NCBI GenBank assembly: GCA_029938465.1 | Contig: JAOZUW010000010.1 | Location: 1 to 36,804, forward strand | Direction of reading: 5' to 3' | DNA length: 36,804 nt | DNA from: Bacteroidales bacterium | GTDB lineage: Bacteria > Bacteroidota > Bacteroidia > Bacteroidales > UBA12170 | Shown here: piece by piece, positions 31,745 through 36,804 of the stretch | How the letters are laid out: every line of letters starts with the position of its first letter | Numbering within the stretch: position 1 is the first letter of the stretch | Position numbers and translations under genes: made by a program | The notes under the pieces: generated by a model | The model's input: the letters and a program-made list of their open reading frames with translations, nothing else | Told to the model about the DNA's origin: nothing | Database searches by the model: none

Positions 31745-33031
31745 ATGGAATCTAAAGATGTAATTATTGTAGGACTCGACATTGGAACAACAAAGATAGC
31801 TGCCATTGTGGGGAAAAGGAACGAGGAAGGGAAAATCGAGATCCTCGGCTCTGGAAAAACTGAATCAATTGGTGTAAAAAGAGGTGTTGTCTCTAATATT
31901 GAAAACACTGTCCAAAGTATTCAAAAAGCTATTGCCGAAGCCGAAGCCAAATCGAATGTGCAAATTGACTATGTAAATGTGGGCATTGCAGGTCAACATA
32001 TCAAAAGCTTGCAACATCGCGGGAACATCATCAGAAAAAATATTGAAGATGAGATTACACAAGATGATGTGGATCAGCTTTTAGATAATATGCGCAACCT
32101 GAATATGAGTCCTGGCGAAGAGATTATTGATGTGATACCTCAAGAATACATCATTGATCAAGAAACAGGAATAAAACAACCCGTAGGGATGTTGGGCAAT
32201 ACTCTTGAAGCCAATTTTCATATTATCATTGGTCAAACAACAGCAGCTAAAAATATTTTTAAATGCGTGAAGAAGAGTAATTTAGAAATGTCGGATTTAA
32301 TTCTTGAACCTATTGCCAGTGCTAAAGCTGTTTTGAGTGAAGAGGAAACTGAAGCAGGTGTAGCATTAGTAGATATTGGTGGAGGAACCACAGATATGGC
32401 CATATTTCATGATGGTATTATTCGTCATACTGCTGTTATTCCTTTTGGAGGGGATGTAATTACAGAAGATGTAAAAGAAGGCTGCTCTATCATTAAGAAA
32501 CATGCTGAAGATTTAAAAGTAAAATTCGGATCTGCGCTTTCGCAAGAAAACAAAGAAAATGAAATAGTAGCTATTCCAGGGCTTAGAGGCAGACCCCCAA
32601 AAGAAATTACTTTAAAAAATCTAGCCAATATTATTCAAGCCCGAGTAGAAGAAATTATTGAACATGTATTTTGGGAAATAAAAAACTCTGGCTATGAAAA
32701 CAAATTAATAGCAGGAATAGTGCTCACAGGCGGTGGTGCTCAATTAAAGCATTTGGTTCAGCTCACCGAGTTTATTACAGGAATGGATACGCGAATTGGT
32801 TATCCAAATGAGCATATAGCCAGTGGATCACCCGAAGAATTAAGCAGTCCTACCTATGCTACAGGTATTGGGCTAGTTATTGAAGGATTGGAACGCTTTG
32901 ATATAGAAAGCCGAAAGGATAAAACTACAGTAAAAGAGGATAATAAACCAACGAAGGCGTCTTCATACAAAAAAAGTTTTATGGATAAAATCCAAGGACT
33001 TTTCGACCATGATTCCGATGATATTGCCTAA
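31745..33031 (+). CDS. ftsA: FtsA, actin-like membrane tether of FtsZ
   Basis: A 428-residue actin-fold protein. The phosphate-1 motif is GLDIGTTKIAAIVG near the N-terminus, phosphate-2 is LVDIGGGTTDMAIF, and the adenosine motif is GIVLTGGGAQLKHL. The 1C subdomain typical of FtsA is present. A polar linker leads to a C-terminal end with SFMDKIQGLFDHDSDD, which can form an amphipathic membrane helix. It anchors FtsZ filaments at the inner membrane. It is followed by a 96-bp gap before ftsZ. Confidence 0.95.
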   Translation: MESKDVIIVGLDIGTTKIAAIVGKRNEEGKIEILGSGKTESIGVKRGVVSNIENTVQSIQKAIAEAEAKSNVQIDYVNVGIAGQHIKSLQHRGNIIRKNIEDEITQDDVDQLLDNMRNLNMSPGEEIIDVIPQEYIIDQETGIKQPVGMLGNTLEANFHIIIGQTTAAKNIFKCVKKSNLEMSDLILEPIASAKAVLSEEETEAGVALVDIGGGTTDMAIFHDGIIRHTAVIPFGGDVITEDVKEGCSIIKKHAEDLKVKFGSALSQENKENEIVAIPGLRGRPPKEITLKNLANIIQARVEEIIEHVFWEIKNSGYENKLIAGIVLTGGGAQLKHLVQLTEFITGMDTRIGYPNEHIASGSPEELSSPTYATGIGLVIEGLERFDIESRKDKTTVKEDNKPTKASSYKKSFMDKIQGLFDHDSDDIA

Positions 33032-33083
33032 AAAGCTTATCAACACACAATTTGTTAATAAAAGAGAATTCACATAAAACACG

Positions 33084-33104
33084 ATGTATAGCAATATTAT
33101 ACAT
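33084..33104 (+). promoter_or_regulatory. Inverted repeat ahead of ftsZ
   Basis: ATGTATA, seven bases, TATACAT: perfect 7-bp arms ending 23 bases before the ftsZ ATG. It is the only sizeable gap inside the cluster from mraY to ftsZ. It could be an operator or an mRNA hairpin near the ribosome site. No good TAnnTTTG promoter is present in the gap. Confidence 0.4.
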
Positions 33105-33127
33105 TAGTAAAACAAAAAGAGATCATT

Positions 33128-34675
33128 ATGTTAACGTTTGATTCACCAAAAAATCAATCTTCCATCATCAAAGTATTAGGTGTTGGCGGCGGCGGCGGAA
33201 ACGCTGTAAACCATATGTATAAACAGGGGATACAAGGGGTAGATTTTATTCTTTGTAATACAGATTCACAGGCTTTAGAAAGCAGTTCTATTCCAACAAA
33301 AATACAAATTGGAAATAGCTTGACCGAAGGTCGTGGAGCAGGTGCAAAACCAGAAATAGGACGAAATGCAGCCATAGAAGATATTGAAAAAATTAAAGAA
33401 GCCTTAAGTGGGAGCGCTAAAATGCTGTTTATTACAGCTGGAATGGGAGGCGGAACAGGAACTGGTGCCGCACCGGTAATTGCTGAAGCAGCTTCTGAAC
33501 TCGATATCTTAACCGTAGGTATTGTAACTATTCCCTTTGGCTTTGAAGGAAGAAAAAGAAGACAAAAAGCGCTAGCTGGTATCGAAGAAATGAAAAAATA
33601 TGTTGATACCATATTAATTATCAGTAATGATAAACTAAGAGAATTACATGGCAATTTAAAAATGTCAAATGCATTATCAAAAGCCGATGATATTCTAACT
33701 ACAGCTGCCAGAGGAATTGCTGAACTTATTACTGTTACTGGTTATATCAATGTTGACTTTGAAGATGTGAGAACCGTAATGAGCAATAGCGGCGTTTCTA
33801 TTATGGGATCTGGAACAGCTGAAGGCGAAAACAGAGCTATTGAAGCTGCTGAAATGGCGCTTAACTCACCTTTACTCAACGATAATGATATTAGAGGAGC
33901 CAGTGATATGTTACTCTATATCACCACAGGTGTCGAGGATGAAATAGATATGGACGAGCTGACCGAAATTACCGATTATATCATTGAGCAAACAGGTGAT
34001 CAATGCGAAGTGATTTGGGGTAATGGTGTAGATGAAAGCCTAGGAAATGCCGTTTCTATAACTCTAATTGCTACTGGTTTCGATCGCGTTAATAAAAATG
34101 AAGAAACTGACAATGATACAAAAGAAGGTGAAAAAGTTATAGCAGATTTATATCCTTTAAAAAATAAGAAAGCACCTAAAAACAATACTCCTAAAGAAGA
34201 TACTGTTCAAGTTGATGAGATTATTTTAATCAATAAAAAATCTGAAATAGATATTCACATTGAAAGCGAACAAATCAGCGAACCTCAGCGAACACCCATT
34301 CATGAGGTAACAACATCAGCTCCAAAACAAGAGCCTTATATTTTTACTAGAACAAAAGAAGAACAATCTATAGAAGCTAAAACAGCTCATGAAGAAGAAA
34401 GAGAAACTCAAGAAGTAACTACTACTAATCCTTTACAAAAAGATAGAGAAAATAATTTAAATGAAAGAGCTCGTAAGCTTCGCGAACTCTCCTATCAACC
34501 CAAAGGAAATATTGAAGAAATGGAAAACATCCCTGCCTATAAACGCAAGAATGTTCATATTTCTCATACAGTAGTTTCAAAAGAATCAGAGGTAGCTCGT
34601 TATTCTTTAAATGATAATGATGGTACTACTGAAATGAAGACTAATAATAGTTTTTTACACGATAATGTAGATTAA
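33128..34675 (+). CDS. ftsZ: FtsZ, tubulin-like division GTPase with long C-terminal extension
   Basis: A 515-residue FtsZ. The GTPase core (about 12-320) has VGGGGGNAVNHM, the tubulin signature GGGTGTG at 107-113, and the T7-loop region. A long acidic linker (about 325-450) is followed by tail motifs typical of Bacteroidota: ERARKLRELSYQPKGNIEEM, IPAYKRKNV (the FtsA-binding type peptide), and the terminal NSFLHDNVD. FtsZ polymerises at mid-cell with GTP. A 96-bp leader precedes it and a strong terminator follows, closing the dcw transcript. Confidence 0.97.
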   Translation: MLTFDSPKNQSSIIKVLGVGGGGGNAVNHMYKQGIQGVDFILCNTDSQALESSSIPTKIQIGNSLTEGRGAGAKPEIGRNAAIEDIEKIKEALSGSAKMLFITAGMGGGTGTGAAPVIAEAASELDILTVGIVTIPFGFEGRKRRQKALAGIEEMKKYVDTILIISNDKLRELHGNLKMSNALSKADDILTTAARGIAELITVTGYINVDFEDVRTVMSNSGVSIMGSGTAEGENRAIEAAEMALNSPLLNDNDIRGASDMLLYITTGVEDEIDMDELTEITDYIIEQTGDQCEVIWGNGVDESLGNAVSITLIATGFDRVNKNEETDNDTKEGEKVIADLYPLKNKKAPKNNTPKEDTVQVDEIILINKKSEIDIHIESEQISEPQRTPIHEVTTSAPKQEPYIFTRTKEEQSIEAKTAHEEERETQEVTTTNPLQKDRENNLNERARKLRELSYQPKGNIEEMENIPAYKRKNVHISHTVVSKESEVARYSLNDNDGTTEMKTNNSFLHDNVD

Positions 34676-34736
34676 TAAAAGACTATCTACAAATACTGAA
34701 TTCTCAATGTAATTTAATTTTCATAGCAATTTGCAT

Positions 34737-34775
34737 AAGCCCGAATTTCTTTCCCAGGATTCGGGCTTTCTTATT
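34737..34775 (+). terminator. Terminator of the dcw cluster, after ftsZ
   Basis: AAGCCCGAAT (34737-34746), a 12-base loop, and ATTCGGGCTT (34759-34768) form a perfect 10-bp stem followed by TTCTTATT. It lies about 60 bases after the ftsZ stop codon. Confidence 0.85.
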
Positions 34776-34782
34776 ACCTTTG
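34775..34782 (+). promoter_or_regulatory. -7 element for the YqeY-domain gene
   Basis: TACCTTTG matches TAnnTTTG and starts at the end of the ftsZ terminator. Its predicted start of transcription is only about 10 bases before the ATG, giving a very short leader. No -33 match. Confidence 0.45.
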
Positions 34783-34798
34783 CACAAAACCAAGTATT

Positions 34799-35251
34799 AT
34801 GAGTTTAGAGATAAAAATAAACGAGGATATTAAGTCCGCAATGATAAGCAAAGACAGAGCTAAATTAGCTGCTTTGCGAGCCATTAAAGCTGCCCTTTTA
34901 TTAGAAAAAACAGGCAAAGATTTAAGTGGTGGAGAAATACCTGAAAGTATAGAGATGAAACTTTTACAAAAGCAGGTGAAACAAAGAAAAGAAGCTGCTA
35001 CGCTTTATCGTGAACAAAACCGTGTTGATTTAGCTGAAGATGAAGAATATCAATCAGGTATTATTGAAGCATACCTCCCACAGCAAATGGATGAAGCAAC
35101 ACTAAAAAGCGAAATAGAAAAAATAGTAGCTGAAACTGGAGCTTCAAACATGAAAGATATGGGGAAAGTAATGGGAATGGCCTCTAAGAAATTTGCCGGC
35201 AAAGCAGATAATAGTGCAATCAGCAGTATTGTTCGTTCTTTATTGGCTTAA
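34799..35251 (+). CDS. GatB/YqeY domain protein
   Basis: A 150-residue all-helical protein of the YqeY family, which resembles the tRNA-binding tail of the GatB amidotransferase subunit. Marks are LRAIKAALLLEKTGK, LLQKQVKQRKEAATLYREQN, IIEAYLPQQMDE and MGKVMGMASKKFAGKAD. The cellular role of free-standing YqeY is not settled; a link to tRNA amidation is inferred from the fold. It often follows ftsZ in Bacteroidota. Here the ftsZ terminator and a separate -7 element suggest its own transcript. Confidence 0.92.
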   Translation: MSLEIKINEDIKSAMISKDRAKLAALRAIKAALLLEKTGKDLSGGEIPESIEMKLLQKQVKQRKEAATLYREQNRVDLAEDEEYQSGIIEAYLPQQMDEATLKSEIEKIVAETGASNMKDMGKVMGMASKKFAGKADNSAISSIVRSLLA

Positions 35252-35290
35252 AATTTTTTCAAATAGTTAGATGTTCAAATAGAAGAAAAC

Positions 35291-36532
35291 CTACCTCATC
35301 TTCACCATCTTTCCATTTACTGTCTGATCACCTAAAAGCAATAAAAAGCAATAAATTCCATCAGCAAACTCATCTGCATCCCATTTGATTTGCTGTTTAC
35401 CTTGTAATTGATTTTCATTTACAACATCTATAATTTCTCCCAAATAATTATATATCGTTAAAGATACTTTTTCAGGCTGTCTCAGTATGTATTCTACAGT
35501 TATTACTGATGAAAATGGATTAGGATAAACTATTAAAGTATTGAATTGCTCCATATCTTCAGTAGATAATCCACAGGCATTTTTTACTTCCAATTGACTA
35601 TTACAACCTGAGGCATTATCAGATATATCAGTATTCCCATTTGGACTAGAAAGATAATCACAAACACTTTTAACTTCGCATGTAGATAAAGAAGGATTCT
35701 TACTTATTAGAATATCCGTAATAGATTCAGCTGCAATATTATCCAAACCAGACAAACTGCTTAATGCTTCATTGTCATATATTTCTAAGTATCCTCCCAT
35801 AGATGTGAGATTTGAAAGAGCAGATAAACTGATTAGTGAATGGCTATAAGTAATTTGAATCCCTCCCCCAATAGATACCAAATTATCAAGACCTGCTAGA
35901 CTAGTCATACTACTTGTGTATACCTCAATATTTCCACCAATTGTGGTCAAATTCTCAAGTCCAACCAAGTTGTTGAGTACAGTATTCTCTCCTATCCATA
36001 TTCCTTCTCCTATAGAAGTTACATTATCAAGACCCATTAAATTATTCAGAGCATCATTGCCCGAGATTTGAAGTAATCCACCAATTGTAGTTACGTTCTC
36101 CAATCCAACTAAACTATTCAAGGAATCTGTACCCTGAATATTTAGCTCACCTCCAATAGTTTGTAAATTATCCAATCCTCTTAAATCTTTGAGAATTGAA
36201 CTCCCAGATGGCCAAAAATAAATATCTAGATCTCCACCTATGGAAGTGATATTCTCTAATCCTTCGAGGCTTGTCAATATAGAGCAGCTGTAGATTCTTA
36301 GCTTTCCTCCAATGCTTGTCAACATATTTAATCCATTTAAATTGTTGATCTCATCAGAACCACTTATGATTACAAACCCTTCTATTTCAGTACAGTTAGG
36401 GTTATTGGTTTGAAAATCATCAATTTCTTCTTGAGTTGAAAATGTAATGCCATCAGGAAAACAGGACTGTGAGAATACTATTAATGGAATAAAACCAAAT
36501 AAAATTACTAAGATTGTTATATATTTTTTCAT
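35291..36532 (-). CDS. Secreted T9SS cargo with receptor-L/leucine-rich repeats
   Basis: A 413-residue exported protein with a signal peptide at 1-22 (ending VFSQ). Residues about 45-270 hold nine or so units of about 24 residues on the pattern L-x-GL-x-N-(I/L/V)-T-x-IGG-x-(L/I)-x-I, for example LEGLENITSIGGDLDIYF and LVGLENVTTIGGLLQISG. These resemble receptor-L-domain/leucine-rich solenoids, which usually bind proteins or glycans. A Cys-containing cap follows (CEVKSVCDYLSSPNG). Residues about 335-413 are a T9SS type A sorting domain, with YPNPFSSVITVEY, IYNYLGEII and DGIYCFLLL. No enzyme motif is visible. No terminator lies in the 39-bp gap to the YqeY-domain gene. Confidence 0.84.
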   Translation of the reverse strand: MKKYITILVILFGFIPLIVFSQSCFPDGITFSTQEEIDDFQTNNPNCTEIEGFVIISGSDEINNLNGLNMLTSIGGKLRIYSCSILTSLEGLENITSIGGDLDIYFWPSGSSILKDLRGLDNLQTIGGELNIQGTDSLNSLVGLENVTTIGGLLQISGNDALNNLMGLDNVTSIGEGIWIGENTVLNNLVGLENLTTIGGNIEVYTSSMTSLAGLDNLVSIGGGIQITYSHSLISLSALSNLTSMGGYLEIYDNEALSSLSGLDNIAAESITDILISKNPSLSTCEVKSVCDYLSSPNGNTDISDNASGCNSQLEVKNACGLSTEDMEQFNTLIVYPNPFSSVITVEYILRQPEKVSLTIYNYLGEIIDVVNENQLQGKQQIKWDADEFADGIYCFLLLLGDQTVNGKMVKMR

Positions 36533-36644
36533 AACTAATGTGTTAAATTAATAATATAATTACCCACAAGATACGACATTTAACAGCTATTTGTCAAGAG
36601 ACTTAACATCTAATTGAAATTTTCTTTGTTTCTTGATAAACACG

Positions 36645-36799
36645 AAACCACTATGGACTGGAAGTACCATAGGTTTCTTTTACGATAAAATTCGTTTCTG
36701 TTTTAATCCTAACTGGCTTAGAAGTCAGAAGTAAATTTCTAGCTTTGGGCTTCCAACTTCAAACCAAAAATATGTAGAAACTGAAAGTCTTATACCAAC
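36645..36799 (+). repeat. Copy 3 of the dispersed structured repeat
   Basis: It starts with GAAACCACTATGGACTGGAA and the matching CCATAGGTTT arm, then the ACGAT-AAA-ATTCGT inverted repeat (one base shorter than in copies 1 and 2), and ends with the tail AAACCAAAAATATGTAGAAA CTGAAAGTCTTA. The long hairpin seen in copy 2 is reduced here, with its inner arm and loop missing. It lies about 110 bp upstream of the receptor-L cargo gene. The rest of the gap from 36533 shows no gene. Confidence 0.7.
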
Positions 36800-36804
36800 T
36801 AAAT

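Noticed and set aside
30960-31745. Missing ddl and murF as gene loss in the dcw cluster
   Set aside because: Clusters of this phylum commonly lack these genes at this place; the steps are encoded elsewhere.
33154-33654. Minus-strand frame of 166 codons opposite ftsZ
   Set aside because: Proline/serine-rich translation typical of the antisense of the FtsZ glycine-rich core, and no start or family features.
35259-35281. TTCAAATAG repeated twice after the YqeY-domain gene
   Set aside because: A short AT-rich direct repeat in the gap between convergent genes; it does not form a stem and is likely chance.
1-36804. CRISPR array, tRNA or rRNA genes, integrase or transposase genes
   Set aside because: No regularly spaced repeats, no cloverleaf or rRNA-like segments and no recombinase motifs were seen. 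The three structured repeat copies are too few and too far apart for an array.

Overview
The window is a stretch of AT-rich chromosome from a member of the Bacteroidota. Several things point there: Bacteroidota-type promoters (TTTG near -33, TAnnTTTG near -7), few strong Shine-Dalgarno sites, secreted proteins with type A type IX secretion (T9SS) C-terminal sorting domains, an FtsZ ending in NSFLHDNVD, and separate glycine-lipid genes glsA and glsB. The separate gls genes (not one fused gene) plus T9SS cargo suggest a Bacteroidales/Marinilabiliales-like organism more than a Flavobacterium. That placement is inference.

Left part (1-9.7 kb, mostly minus strand). A carboxyltransferase and biotin carrier pair ends at a strong hairpin terminator. 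Then comes a conserved envelope operon: sigma-54 activator, lptE, a TPR protein and secG. recR follows, with a divergent MORN-repeat protein. Next is a four-gene minus operon: YkoF-like thiamine-binding protein, PnuC transporter, NadR-type nicotinamide riboside kinase, and an NtrC-like response regulator that lacks the usual C-terminal DNA-binding helix-turn-helix. Between the sigma-54 gene and recR, on the plus strand, a good promoter sits just before a perfect terminator hairpin with no gene between them. This is a candidate small RNA of about 60 nt.

Middle part (9.8-19 kb). A small membrane protein gene and mutL run on the plus strand. Two secreted T9SS cargo genes follow on the minus strand. 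They share nearly identical 88-bp promoter/leaders and nearly identical terminators, although the proteins differ. Between them lies a copy of a structured intergenic repeat that also occurs at both window edges. Then comes the minus operon glsA-glsB-engB (glycine lipid synthesis plus a ribosome-assembly GTPase).

Right part (19.4-36.8 kb). A complete dcw cluster runs on the plus strand: mraZ, rsmH, ftsL, ftsI, murE, mraY, murD, ftsW, murG, murC, ftsQ, ftsA, ftsZ, mostly overlapping or within a few bases. It makes the peptidoglycan precursor (meso-diaminopimelate type, from the MurE DNPR motif) and the divisome. Tandem MraZ boxes and a 23-bp palindrome lie upstream. A terminator after ftsZ separates a GatB/YqeY-domain gene. 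A third T9SS cargo gene, with leucine-rich receptor-L-type repeats, closes the window beside another copy of the structured repeat.
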